Shown one piece after another: positions 18,984 through 27,596 of a DNA stretch of 64,000 bases. The stretch is from Nocardia fluminea (GTDB taxonomy: Bacteria; Actinomycetota; Actinomycetes; Mycobacteriales; Mycobacteriaceae). The stretch spans positions 2,976,001 through 3,040,000 of the forward strand of contig NZ_PJMW01000002.1 in the NCBI RefSeq assembly GCF_002846365.1, given 5' to 3'. Below the pieces are notes generated by a model. It ran no database searches. It was not told the DNA's origin and saw only the letters and a list, made by a program, of their open reading frames with translations. The stretch's first letter is position 1. Each line of letters begins with the position of its first letter. Both the position numbers and the translations under genes were made by a program.

Positions 18984-21236
18984 TCAGGAAACGTGCGCCG
19001 ATCCGGGCGCGCTGACCTTGCCCTCGGCGATCAGCACGTCCCACTCCTTCTGCAAGTCCTTCTCGGCGGCGGTGGCGATGAAACCGCTGGGAGCGAAGAT
19101 CTTCGACGGCTGCTCCTCGGACTCGGTGCTGGTCACCGTGCCCGTACGGATCGCCTTCGCGCACACCAGCACACCGATGGCGGTCACGATCAGCACCAGC
19201 ACCGCGAACACGATCGACAGCGTGCCCTGGATGAACGTATTGCGGATCGCGATGTCGACCTGCTCCGGCGTCTTGGCCGTCAGGCAGGCTTTGCCCGCCT
19301 CCTTGGCCGCCTCGCACAGGCTGTGTTGCTTCCAGTAACCCAGCTTGGGATCGTCGGAGAAGATCTTCTGCCAGGACGCGGTCATCGTGACCACCAGATC
19401 CCACACCAGCGGAACACCGGGAATCCAGGCCCACTTCCACTGCCCGCGCTTGACGATGATCGTGAGCACCACGATCAGCGCGATCGCGGCGAGCAACTGG
19501 TTGGCGATGCCGAACAGCGGATACAGCGCGTTGATGCCGCCGAACGGGTCGTTGACGCCCATCAGCAGTACCCCGCCCCAGCCCGCGACCACGATCAGTG
19601 AGCACAGCCAGGCGCCGAACCGCCACGACGGATCACGGAACTTCTTGAACCCGCCACCGAAGTTGCCCAGCGCGTCCGACACCAGGAACCGGGCGACCCG
19701 GGTGCCCGCGTCGATGGTGGTGAGGATGAACAGCGCCTCGAACATGATCGCGAAGTGGTACCAGAAGGCCTTCATCGTCGACCCGCCGAGGAACTGGGAG
19801 AAGACCTCGGAGATGCCGACCGCCAGGGTCGGTGCGCCACCGGTGCGCGAGACGATCGACTTCTCGCCCACATCGGCCGCCGCGTCGGTGAACAGTTCCG
19901 GCGTCGCGGGCGGACCCGACAGCCCGAGCGAATTCGTGAACTTGGCGGCGCCTTCGGCGGTACCACCGGTGAGTCCGGCCGAGGCGTTCATGCCGAAGTA
20001 CAGGTGCTGGTCGATGATCGAGGCGGTGATGATCGCCATCACCGCGACGAACGACTCCATCAGCATGCCGCCGTAGCCGATCATCCTGGCGTTGGATTCC
20101 TTGGCCAGCAGTTTCGGCGTCGTGCCCGAGGAGACCAGCGCGTGGAAACCCGAGAGCGCACCGCAGGCGATGGTGATGAACAGGAACGGGAACAGACTGC
20201 CCGCGAACGCCGGACCCGCACCGGTGTGCGCGAATTCGGAAACGGCGGGCGCCTTCAGCACCGGCATCGTGATCAGGATGCCGACCGCGAGCAGCACGAT
20301 CGTGCCGACCTTCATGAACGTCGACAGGTAGTCGCGCGGGGCGAGCAGCAGCCACACCGGCAGTACCGAGGCGATGAAGCCGTAGGCGATCAGGCACCAC
20401 GCGATGGTGGTGCGCGAGAGGGTGAACCAGTCCGCGCCCCACTCGGTTTCGGAGACCCAGCCGCCGCCGATGATCGCGGCCAGCAGCAACACGATGCCGA
20501 TCGCGGAGACCTCGCCGACCGCACCCGGCCGCAGGTACCGCAGGTAGACACCCATGAACAGGGCGATCGGGACCGTCATCGCGATGGAGAACACGCCCCA
20601 CGGGCTTTCGCCGAGCGCGTTCACCACGACCAGCGCCAGCACCGCGAGCAGGATCGTCATGATCACCAGAATCGCCACGATCGCCGCCACGCCACCGACG
20701 AGACCGAGCTCGTCGCGTGCCATCTGGCCGAGGCTGCGGCCGCGCCGGCGGGTCGAAGCCCACAGCACCAGGTAGTCCTGCACCGCGCCGGCGAACACCA
20801 CGCCGACGACGATCCAGATGGTGCCCGGCAGATAACCCATCTGCGCGGCCAGTACCGGACCGACCAGCGGACCGGCGCCCGCGATGGCGGCGAAATGGTG
20901 CCCGTAGAGCACCCGCCGGTCCATCGGCATGAAATCCTTGCCGTTGTCATAGATTTCGGCGGGCGTGGCCACGTCGTCGCGCGGCTTGGTGATCTTCCAC
21001 TCGATGAACCGCGCGTAGAAGCGGTAGGCGATGATGTAGGTACAGACCGCCGCGATCACGATCCACACCGCGTTCACGGACTCGCCGCGCACGAACGCGA
21101 TGATCGCCCACGCGATGGCGCCGAGAACGGCGATCCCCGCGAACACGGCCTTCTTGGCGGGCGTGATCGGCGTGCGATCGACGACACCGACCGGAGGCAA
21201 GTCCGGGTCGGTCCGCAGATGTTCGATGGTCGCCAT
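18984..21236 (-). CDS. cstA: CstA-family transporter (pyruvate/peptide)
   Basis: CstA is a large multi-helix inner-membrane permease associated with carbon starvation and transport of pyruvate or peptides. The 750-residue product has the DFMPMDRRVLYGHHFAAIAG segment (~95-115), AGAGPLVGPVLAAQMGYLPG and the C-terminal CstA domain (~GTRVARFLVSDALG). The ATG at 21236 (MATIEHLRTDPDLPPVG) has an AGGAGA-type ribosome site; the longer frame reads into the upstream region. It is first in the cstA-ybdD operon. Confidence 0.93.
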   Translation of the reverse strand: MATIEHLRTDPDLPPVGVVDRTPITPAKKAVFAGIAVLGAIAWAIIAFVRGESVNAVWIVIAAVCTYIIAYRFYARFIEWKITKPRDDVATPAEIYDNGKDFMPMDRRVLYGHHFAAIAGAGPLVGPVLAAQMGYLPGTIWIVVGVVFAGAVQDYLVLWASTRRRGRSLGQMARDELGLVGGVAAIVAILVIMTILLAVLALVVVNALGESPWGVFSIAMTVPIALFMGVYLRYLRPGAVGEVSAIGIVLLLAAIIGGGWVSETEWGADWFTLSRTTIAWCLIAYGFIASVLPVWLLLAPRDYLSTFMKVGTIVLLAVGILITMPVLKAPAVSEFAHTGAGPAFAGSLFPFLFITIACGALSGFHALVSSGTTPKLLAKESNARMIGYGGMLMESFVAVMAIITASIIDQHLYFGMNASAGLTGGTAEGAAKFTNSLGLSGPPATPELFTDAAADVGEKSIVSRTGGAPTLAVGISEVFSQFLGGSTMKAFWYHFAIMFEALFILTTIDAGTRVARFLVSDALGNFGGGFKKFRDPSWRFGAWLCSLIVVAGWGGVLLMGVNDPFGGINALYPLFGIANQLLAAIALIVVLTIIVKRGQWKWAWIPGVPLVWDLVVTMTASWQKIFSDDPKLGYWKQHSLCEAAKEAGKACLTAKTPEQVDIAIRNTFIQGTLSIVFAVLVLIVTAIGVLVCAKAIRTGTVTSTESEEQPSKIFAPSGFIATAAEKDLQKEWDVLIAEGKVSAPGSAHVS

Positions 21237-21384
21237 TGACTCAACTCTCCTGTATAACGCGCAGAGCCTCGGGTGAAGCAATCGACAACGTAGCCGATCG
21301 CCGAACTGCGACGGAGAGGTTCGCACACGTTCGTGCGCAGAATGAAATTTTGTTCAGGGTTTGTTGGAGCGCTGGCGCGCTCGA

Positions 21385-21477
21385 GTTCGCGGCCCCGCCG
21401 GTCCCGCTGTTCAGGCACCGTTGCTTGCTTCTTCGTCGCCTACGCAACGGCACCTGAACAGCGGGACGGCCGCGAAC
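21385..21477. repeat. Large palindromic element, copy C
   Basis: The outer arms GTTCGCGGCC (21385-21394) and GGCCGCGAAC (21468-21477) match copies A and B exactly. The inner arms 21401-21424 and 21444-21467 pair at 22 of 24 positions, with the same CA/TG mismatch as copy A. The 19-nt loop TTGCTTCTTCGTCGCCTAC differs from that of copy A by one base. The inner stems differ from A on both strands in a compensated way (for example GCGGC/GCCGC in A, GTTGC/GCAAC here). It lies 55 nt past the stop of the minus-strand VOC gene and upstream of cstA. Confidence 0.9.
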
Positions 21478-21532
21478 CGCCGCTGCGCGGCGGACCCTCC
21501 TCGAGGTCGGGTCGTGCGGGGCTGGGTCGGTG

Positions 21533-21943
21533 CTATTCGCCTCGGTAGGTTCCGAAGCTCCAGAGGTTGCCTTCGGGGTCGGCGGCGCTGAATCCGCGGG
21601 AGCCGTAGTCCTCGTCGCGCAGTTCGCGGATGATCGTCGCGCCCGCGGCCTTCGCCCTGTCGTAGAGCGCGTCGGGGTTGTCGACGACGAGGTAGAGGTT
21701 GGCGACGCCCGGCGGCCGGGTGCCGAAGGGGCTGTCGTCGCGGCCGGTGGAGCCGAACATGATGCCGGCGCCGCCCGGCCTGCGCAGTTCACCGTGTTCG
21801 ATGACGGAGTCGTCGTTGTCCCTGGCGTAGACCGCGGTCACGTCGAAATCGAAGGCGGTGGTCAGGAACTGGATCATGGCGCGGGCGTCGTCGAAGGCGA
21901 GGCAGGGCCAGATCGTGGTCTGGGTGTCAGCTGTTGTGTCCAT
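21533..21943 (-). CDS. VOC (glyoxalase/bleomycin-resistance fold) family protein
   Basis: The 136-residue protein has two beta-alpha-beta-beta-beta modules: LAFDDARAMIQFLTTAFDFDV... then VANLYLVVDNPDALYDRAKAAGA and a C-terminal SAADPEGNLWSFGTY. The fold covers glyoxalases, dioxygenases and drug-binding proteins, and the substrate is unknown. It starts 4 nt after the stop of the upstream AraC regulator gene and is probably co-transcribed with it. Confidence 0.88.
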   Translation of the reverse strand: MDTTADTQTTIWPCLAFDDARAMIQFLTTAFDFDVTAVYARDNDDSVIEHGELRRPGGAGIMFGSTGRDDSPFGTRPPGVANLYLVVDNPDALYDRAKAAGATIIRELRDEDYGSRGFSAADPEGNLWSFGTYRGE

Positions 21944-21947
21944 GTGT

Positions 21948-22790
21948 TCAGCCTCGCGCGGGTGGGTCGTTCGGGTCTTGGACGGATGGAATCTCCTCGG
22001 CGAGCCAGGTGGTGGGGGACACCCCCGCCAGCTCGCCGAAGTCGCGGTTGAGGTGAGCCTGGTCGTAGTAGCCGCAGGTGGTGGCGATCTGGGCGATGGA
22101 GATATAGGACGGGGTGCCCGCCAGCATGCGCTTGGCTCGCTCGAATCGGATGATCCGCGCGGCCAGCTTGGGGCTCGCGCCGAATTCGGCGGTGAACTTG
22201 CGGGTCAGGTGCTGGCGGGTCCAGCCGATTCGATCGGCGAGCGGGTTGATGGAGCAGGTGCCGCCGGTGTGCACGAGAGCGCGCCAGGCCCAGGTCAATT
22301 CGGGCCCCGCCACGGTGCCGGTGCGTGCCGCGGCGGTCAAGGCTCGATCACACGCGGCGAACCGGCTCGGCCAATCCCGTTGCGATTGCACAGCATCGGC
22401 GAGTTGATCGCCCAGAGTCCTTCGCGCTTGGGAACATTCGATCGACATGTCCCACAGCTCGCTCGCGGGCATGCCGAACAGCACGCGGCAACCCAGCGGG
22501 GTCAGCTCGATCGCGACACCTTCCTGAAAGCCGGTGTGCGCGATCATCGCCGGGCTCGCCTGCAGGCCGCTCAACACACAGCGGTAGCTGCCGGGAGCTT
22601 GGCGCGGGTCGGTCTGCTCGACGACGTCGATCGTCGGGCCGACAGCGACGATGAACGTCATGTGCCGGGAGGGGAGGCCACGGTGCAGGCCCGGCTCGAA
22701 ACCCGCGAGCCGATAACCCACGTACCGATCGATGAACGCTGCCAGCGCCGGCGCGGGAGCCGCGGTCACCACCTCCGTGGTCGCCTCCAT
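21948..22790 (-). CDS. AraC-family transcriptional regulator
   Basis: The 280-residue protein has an N-terminal sensing domain (~20-160) containing GLPSRHMTFIVAVG and a C-terminal AraC DNA-binding domain (~170-265) with SINPLADRIGWTRQHLTRKF and ISIAQIATTCGYYDQAHLNRDF. The second helix-turn-helix matches the family signature well. A GTG three codons upstream (22799) is also possible. The gene overlaps no neighbour but is 4 nt from the VOC gene, which it probably regulates; it is divergent from the oxidoreductase at 23024. Confidence 0.9.
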   Translation of the reverse strand: MEATTEVVTAAPAPALAAFIDRYVGYRLAGFEPGLHRGLPSRHMTFIVAVGPTIDVVEQTDPRQAPGSYRCVLSGLQASPAMIAHTGFQEGVAIELTPLGCRVLFGMPASELWDMSIECSQARRTLGDQLADAVQSQRDWPSRFAACDRALTAAARTGTVAGPELTWAWRALVHTGGTCSINPLADRIGWTRQHLTRKFTAEFGASPKLAARIIRFERAKRMLAGTPSYISIAQIATTCGYYDQAHLNRDFGELAGVSPTTWLAEEIPSVQDPNDPPARG

Positions 22791-23023
22791 GCTCGCCACG
22801 CTACGCCGCGATCGTCGGTGGTGACCAGGTCATCCGCAGGATCGCCCCGACTGTGGCATTACCCACGCGTCCCGGGTGCCGGCGCGGGGTAACCAGCATC
22901 GGAAGGTGCTCTCCGCAACGCGGCGAGCGCGGTGAGATTTCGCACTCGCAGGCTCACGGCCTGTGAAAACGCGAGGTCAGCCGGTTAATCTTGCGCCTTC
23001 GCTCACTTTACGTAGGAGGTGTC

Positions 23024-23941
23024 ATGCGGCGGGTTCAATACGAGCGCGGCAGTGGTTCGGAGGCGCTCGAAGTCGTCGCGGCCGAGGTGCCGGTTCCCGG
23101 TGCCGGCGAGCTGCTGGTGCGGGTCGAGGCGATCGGGGTCACCCTGTCGGCGATCCGGCGGATCAGTGGCGAAGCGGAGCAGGTACGGGCCGAGGTGGCC
23201 GGTGAGGTCGTCGCGGTCGGTGACGGGGTCGACGGCTACAGCGCCGGATATCGCGTCGTCGGCCTGTGTACCGCTGACGCCTACGCCGAGTACGTCGTCC
23301 TCGCGATCGACCAGGTCTCGGCCATCCCCGACGGCGCTTCCGCCGTCGACGCCGTCGCCCTGATGCGCAGCGGTCTGGTCGCTCTCGGCGCCCTCGACAC
23401 CGCCGTCCCGCGCGAAGGTGAAACCGCGCTGGTCACCGCCGCCGCGGGTGGTGTCGGCCACCTCGCGGTGCAGCTGGCCCGCGTGCGTGGCGCGAGCTGG
23501 GTCGTCGGTGCGGTCTCCGACGAATCCAAGGCCGATTTCCTGCGTGAACTCGGCGCCGACGAGGTGTTCACCTACGACCAGCTGCACTGCGGCAAGCAAG
23601 CCGACTACGCTCTCGACGGTCTCGGTGGCACGGGTCTCGGTGGCACTCTCACCGGTCTCGCCGAAGGCGGTCGCGCGGTCACCTACGGCACCGGCGGCGG
23701 CCTCGTCGACACCGAGGACCTGCTCGCGGGCGGCCTGTCGCTCACCGGTTTCCGGATCGGCCGCCTCGCCCAGCGCGACCCCGCTCGCTACGAGGACCTG
23801 CGCCAGGAGGTCTGGCAGTACTACGCCTCGGGCCTGCTGCACCCGGTCGTGCACGCCGAGTTCGCCCTCGACGACGCCGCCGCGGCCCACGCGGTCATCG
23901 AGCAGCGCGCCAACCTGGGCAAGGTCGTCCTCGTTCCCTGA
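23024..23941 (+). CDS. Zinc-type alcohol dehydrogenase / quinone oxidoreductase-like protein
   Basis: The 305-residue MDR-superfamily protein has an N-terminal GroES-like domain (PVPGAGELLVRVEAIGVTLS, GEVVAVGDGVDGYSAGYRV) and a Rossmann domain with ALVTAAAGGVGHLAVQLARV (~135-155). It has no zinc-binding cysteine cluster, as expected for the NADPH:quinone reductase branch. The ATG at 23024 follows TAGGAGGT by 4-5 nt. It is monocistronic, with a degenerate palindromic element 19 nt after its stop. Confidence 0.88.
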   Translation: MRRVQYERGSGSEALEVVAAEVPVPGAGELLVRVEAIGVTLSAIRRISGEAEQVRAEVAGEVVAVGDGVDGYSAGYRVVGLCTADAYAEYVVLAIDQVSAIPDGASAVDAVALMRSGLVALGALDTAVPREGETALVTAAAGGVGHLAVQLARVRGASWVVGAVSDESKADFLRELGADEVFTYDQLHCGKQADYALDGLGGTGLGGTLTGLAEGGRAVTYGTGGGLVDTEDLLAGGLSLTGFRIGRLAQRDPARYEDLRQEVWQYYASGLLHPVVHAEFALDDAAAAHAVIEQRANLGKVVLVP

Positions 23942-23960
23942 GCCGACCCTCCAAGTGGCC

Positions 23961-24021
23961 GTTTCGTGGCCCGGCTCGCTGGTCAGGTGCTGACCGGCGA
24001 GCCACAAGGGGGCCGCGAACC
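23961..24021. repeat. Short degenerate palindromic element, copy D
   Basis: The inner arms GGCTCGCTGGTCAG (about 23973-23986) and CTGACCGGCGAGCC (about 23990-24003) pair fully if one G-T pair is allowed, with a 3-nt loop. The outer arms are decayed: GTTTCGTGGCCC on the left and GGGGCCGCGAAC on the right. Inner stem and outer motif resemble copy A with the long loop removed. It lies between the quinone-oxidoreductase-like gene and ychF. Confidence 0.6.
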
Positions 24022-24044
24022 CGCCGCGCCGCAGGTGCGGCAAG

Positions 24045-25154
24045 ATGAACACAGTGAGCCTCACCCTCGGAATCGTCGGCCTGCCCAATGTCGGAAAGTC
24101 GACGCTGTTCAACGCGCTGACCAAGAACGACGTGCTGGCCGCGAACTACCCGTTCGCGACCATCGAGCCCAACGTCGGCGTGGTCCCGCTGCCCGACCCG
24201 CGCCTGAACAAGCTCGCCGAGATCTTCGGTTCCGAGAAGATCGTGCCCGCCGTGGTGTCGTTCGTCGACATCGCCGGCATCGTCAAGGGCGCCTCCGAAG
24301 GCGCGGGCCTCGGCAACAAGTTCCTCGCCAACATCCGTGAGGCCGACGCGATCTGCCAGGTCGTGCGCGTGTTCGCCGACGACGACGTGATCCACGTCGA
24401 CGGCCGGGTCGACGCCGCCGCCGACATCGAGGTCATCGAAACCGAGCTCATCCTCGCCGACCTGCAGACCCTCGAGAAAGCCATCCCGCGTCTCGAGAAG
24501 GAAGCCAGGGTCAAGAAGGACCGCAAGCCCCTGCTCGACGCGGCCAAGGTCGCCGAGGGTTTCCTCAACGAGGGCACCACGCTGTTCGCCGCGGGCAAGA
24601 AGATCGACGCCGACCTGCTGCGTGAGCTCTCCCTGCTCACCATCAAGCCGTTCCTCTACGTCTTCAACGCCGACGAATCCGTCCTCACCGACGAGGCCAA
24701 GATCGCCGAGCTGAAGGCCTCCGTCGCCCCCGCCGACGCCGTCTTCCTCGACGCCAAGGTCGAAGCCGAACTCCTCGAACTCGACGACGAATCCGCCCTG
24801 GAGCTGTTGGAGTCCATCGGCCAGACCGAGCCCGGCCTGCACGCCCTGGCACGCGCCGGCTTCCACACCCTCGGCCTGCAGACCTACCTCACCGCAGGCC
24901 CCAAGGAATCCCGCGCCTGGACCATCCACCAGGGCGACACCGCCCCCAAGGCCGCCGGCGTCATCCACACCGACTTCGAACGCGGCTTCATCAAGGCCGA
25001 AATCGTCGCCTTCAACGACCTGGTCGACGCGGGTTCCATGGCAGCTGCCAAGGCCGCGGGCAAGGTCCGCATGGAAGGCAAGGACTACATCATGGTCGAC
25101 GGCGACGTAGTCGAGTTCCGAAGCGGAGTAGCCTCACCGTCGAAGAACAAGTAG
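24045..25154 (+). CDS. ychF: Redox-regulated ATPase YchF
   Basis: YchF is an Obg-family P-loop protein that prefers ATP and associates with ribosomes. The 369-residue product has G1 GLPNVGKST (11-19), G2/switch NYPFATIEPNVG, G3 DIAGIVKGASEGAGLGNKFL, the altered G4 FNADE in place of NKxD, and a C-terminal TGS-like domain (~280-360, with AWTIHQGDTAPKAAGVIHTDFERGFI). In M. tuberculosis the ychF gene (Rv1112) directly follows the DUF6542 gene; here about 14.6 kb separates them. Confidence 0.97.
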   Translation: MNTVSLTLGIVGLPNVGKSTLFNALTKNDVLAANYPFATIEPNVGVVPLPDPRLNKLAEIFGSEKIVPAVVSFVDIAGIVKGASEGAGLGNKFLANIREADAICQVVRVFADDDVIHVDGRVDAAADIEVIETELILADLQTLEKAIPRLEKEARVKKDRKPLLDAAKVAEGFLNEGTTLFAAGKKIDADLLRELSLLTIKPFLYVFNADESVLTDEAKIAELKASVAPADAVFLDAKVEAELLELDDESALELLESIGQTEPGLHALARAGFHTLGLQTYLTAGPKESRAWTIHQGDTAPKAAGVIHTDFERGFIKAEIVAFNDLVDAGSMAAAKAAGKVRMEGKDYIMVDGDVVEFRSGVASPSKNK

Positions 25155-25455
25155 GTCCTCCCTTTTGGGCCGCAAGGAACCGCGCCGACGGGCACGTTGC
25201 CGGGAACCGAGTCGGTGATCGTTCGGGCGGTATCCGGGTGCCGCCGAACGGGACGCTCGGCGATCAGTGTCGAGGCGCATCCAACGACGGAGATCCTGTC
25301 GGTTTGGCCGTGGCCGACCTACAGCCTCCCGCAACGCCGAAATCAGCCTCGCTCGCGCCCGAGGAGGCGGTCATCGTCGCGTCGAGCGCGGAGCGGGCGT
25401 GAATGCGCGAATCAATTGACGCACAACGAGAACCAATCGCCGCTACGCTTCCGGG
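25155..25455. other. Intergenic stretch, no gene seen
   Basis: About 300 nt follow ychF. No open frame here looks coding in composition. A small dyad, CCGAACGGG near 25245 and TCGGGCGG near 25225, could form a weak hairpin. It marks the transition from the GC-rich ychF region to the less GC-rich islet; no tRNA or obvious attachment-site repeat is visible. Confidence 0.4.
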
Positions 25456-25935
25456 ATGGCCGTAGCCTCAGACGATCCGCGTTGGTTCGATCATCCCATC
25501 ATTATCGAAAAGCGCGCCGCTTACCGAATCGCAACCATCAAACTGATGTTCGGAGCCGTGACCGCGGCGGGAGGGGCCAGCGTCACGGTCTGGGTTCTAT
25601 GGTACGTCGAACGAAACCGTGATATCGGCACTTCCGCCTTGCTAGGCCTGCTGCTCATCCTCGGTTTTTCGCTGGGGTCCCTGATCTTCAGCACGTACCA
25701 TCTGCTCACCCTGCGCATACGGTTCAAAGCAGAATGCGCTCAAGCCGAGTATAACCTTGAACGATGGGGTGAGAATTTTCAGCGCTGGAGCACCGGCGAG
25801 ATGCCCGGGAACCGGGAGCAGGGGGAGCGGCGGCGCACACGGGCGCGCGAAGGAAAGTTCGGGCTAAAAAGAAAGCGTAAGAGGGCCGACGATCCGAGTG
25901 AGAACGTAAACTCTGAGCCGGGTGTAGGTGAATGA
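25456..25935 (+). CDS. Unidentified protein with two membrane segments
   Basis: The 159-residue protein is not recognised. Two hydrophobic segments are clear: ~30-48 (LMFGAVTAAGGASVTVWVLW) and ~60-80 (LLGLLLILGFSLGSLIFSTY). A helical region with many charges follows, and then a basic C-terminus (KFGLKRKRKRADD). The next gene starts inside its stop codon (ATGA overlap), so the two form an operon and may act as a pair. Codon use is less GC-biased than in flanking core genes, which suggests acquisition. Confidence 0.6.
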   Translation: MAVASDDPRWFDHPIIIEKRAAYRIATIKLMFGAVTAAGGASVTVWVLWYVERNRDIGTSALLGLLLILGFSLGSLIFSTYHLLTLRIRFKAECAQAEYNLERWGENFQRWSTGEMPGNREQGERRRTRAREGKFGLKRKRKRADDPSENVNSEPGVGE

Positions 25936-26384
25936 TGCCTGTCGAACCCTCACCCGATCCCACCGAGGTCACGGACGCTCTTCGCCGCCAGGTTCAGGAG
26001 TGGGTCAGAGACTCCATACGGGCACAGCAAGACCCCGATGCAAGGCAGCTGCCTGCCCCGCTCTCCCCCGAAGAGGTCACCCCCCGGCCCGCGCCGCCGA
26101 CGAGTGCCGACAAGAGGATCACCTACACCGCCGCGGCGATCTCTGGCGCGTTGGGGCTCATCGGTTCGATTCTCGGCGCCCTACTTGTGATGCTTGCCGA
26201 CGATCCCGCGCCGCCCACTCCCGCGCCGGTCACAAATTGTCAGCAGCAGCAAGATGAGACGTTGAGAATTCAACGCGACAATCCGGCGATTATCCTTCGA
26301 TACAGCGGACCGAGTGAAGAGCAATGCAATCTGAACTACACCGCTGAGCAGGAGAGAGGTCGGATCAACGGCAAACCACGGTGA
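25932..26384 (+). CDS. Unidentified single-pass membrane protein
   Basis: The 150-residue protein has an N-terminal soluble part (~1-60, charged helix EVTDALRRQVQEWVRDSIRA and a Pro-rich linker), one membrane helix (~65-88, AAAISGALGLIGSILGALLV) and a C-terminal external tail with two cysteines (CQQQQ... and EEQCNLNY) that could form a disulfide. It overlaps the preceding membrane-protein gene by four bases (ATGA). No family is recognised. Confidence 0.6.
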   Translation: MMPVEPSPDPTEVTDALRRQVQEWVRDSIRAQQDPDARQLPAPLSPEEVTPRPAPPTSADKRITYTAAAISGALGLIGSILGALLVMLADDPAPPTPAPVTNCQQQQDETLRIQRDNPAIILRYSGPSEEQCNLNYTAEQERGRINGKPR

Positions 26385-26481
26385 CGCAGTTGATCGTCCG
26401 GTATCGTCGCCTGGCGAAGCAGGGAAGTTGTGGTCGTGAAATATAGAGGAAGACGATCACGTGTCCTAGTTAGGGTGTGCT

Positions 26482-27327
26482 GTGGCAGTCCGTCGAAACT
26501 TTGTGGGTTCGTTACCAGGGTCTGGGATTTTGTGTTTTCTTTGTCAGCGTTCTACAACGTTAACGAAAGCTCACATACCGCCTAAATGTACGGGGAACAG
26601 GGCTGGCAAAGTTGTTCGTATGCGGCCATATATCGAAGACGGGGTCATACGGCAAGATTCTCCGAAAGATGGCGGACTTTGGCTTAAGACTCTGTGTCAA
26701 CCATGTAATGAGATCGCCAGCAGATACGACGATGCTCACGGCGATTTCGTGCGTGAGATTACCCGGATTGATAGACTTCGTGCTGCTCAATTCAAGCTAC
26801 CGCGTAGCAGCGGCGGGGTCCCTGCGGTGCCGATCGCTCCTGGCAGGGTGGCCAGATCGGTACTCCACGGGTTGGTTGCGCTGACGCCGTCGATGCGACT
26901 GGTTCACGAGGCTTTCCTCGATGATCTTTTGGTCGATGATGAGGTGAGGCTGCCGCCGGGCCTTCAATTGAGAGTTGCCCGGGTAAATGACGTACGGTGT
27001 CGGATCTCTAGTGCATATTGGATGCAGCAGGTACTCGGACGGCGTCAATACTATGATGTGTTCGCTGAGATCTGTTTCTATCCGTTCATCTGGGTGCTGT
27101 GTGGGATGCCGACTCCCTCGCTGGGGCAAAGCCTAATTGACTATGAGGGGTGGGGAAATGCAACTGATTGGGCTCGATACAGTATTTCGGCGACTCGCAG
27201 CGATCTGCGCGACGTGTTGGATCGTTTACCCTTCACTGTCCATCCAACCTGGCGTGATCGAAATAATTGGATGGACTTGATGTCGAACGACAGCTCGCTT
27301 GTATTGGAGGGGAATATCCGAGTTTGA
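26482..27327 (+). CDS. HNH-like zinc-finger protein, possible nuclease
   Basis: The 281-residue protein has an N-terminal CFLCQ...LTKAHIPPKC...LCQPCN arrangement (~residues 18-78). This spacing of CxxC, an AH(I)PPK histidine and a second CxxCN is that of HNH/treble-clef nucleases. The remaining ~200 residues are unrecognised, with hydrophobic stretches such as EICFYPFIWVLCG. The start is GTG 26482. The DNA is visibly less GC-rich than the core genes around it, suggesting transfer. Nuclease activity is inferred from the motif only; it could also be a DNA- or RNA-binding protein. Confidence 0.6.
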   Translation: MAVRRNFVGSLPGSGILCFLCQRSTTLTKAHIPPKCTGNRAGKVVRMRPYIEDGVIRQDSPKDGGLWLKTLCQPCNEIASRYDDAHGDFVREITRIDRLRAAQFKLPRSSGGVPAVPIAPGRVARSVLHGLVALTPSMRLVHEAFLDDLLVDDEVRLPPGLQLRVARVNDVRCRISSAYWMQQVLGRRQYYDVFAEICFYPFIWVLCGMPTPSLGQSLIDYEGWGNATDWARYSISATRSDLRDVLDRLPFTVHPTWRDRNNWMDLMSNDSSLVLEGNIRV

Positions 27328-27596
27328 CTCACGACTGGCTCCAGTTGGGACTGTGTCAGCGCTCGCTAACGTCAACCTCATGGCCGACCGCCTGCACAGG
27401 ACTCGCGTCAGGGAGAGAAGCGACCGAGGCGGCACTGCCCATCAGGCCAAGCGAGTACTAGACGACGTCATTGATGTGTTCCGACTGCGTGTGCGCGATC
27501 TGCTGCTTCTTGGCGTGGGATCGTCGCAGGTGGCGAATTTGGTGGGGGAGAGGCACATTCGGAGCGGCAACTGGCTATACCGGGCAGAATGGGGCT
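27328..27596. other. Stretch without a convincing gene
   Basis: An open frame from ATG 27380 reads MADRLHRTRVRERSDRGG and continues to 27739, but it overlaps the better-looking frame at 27597 and loses protein-like character after ~75 codons. It may be a decayed gene fragment. No RNA gene or repeat was seen. Confidence 0.3.

Noticed and set aside
21300..21360. Dyad CACGTTCGTG upstream of cstA as a CRP site
   Set aside because: Only 4-bp arms and not matching the TGTGA-N6-TCACA form; too weak to report.
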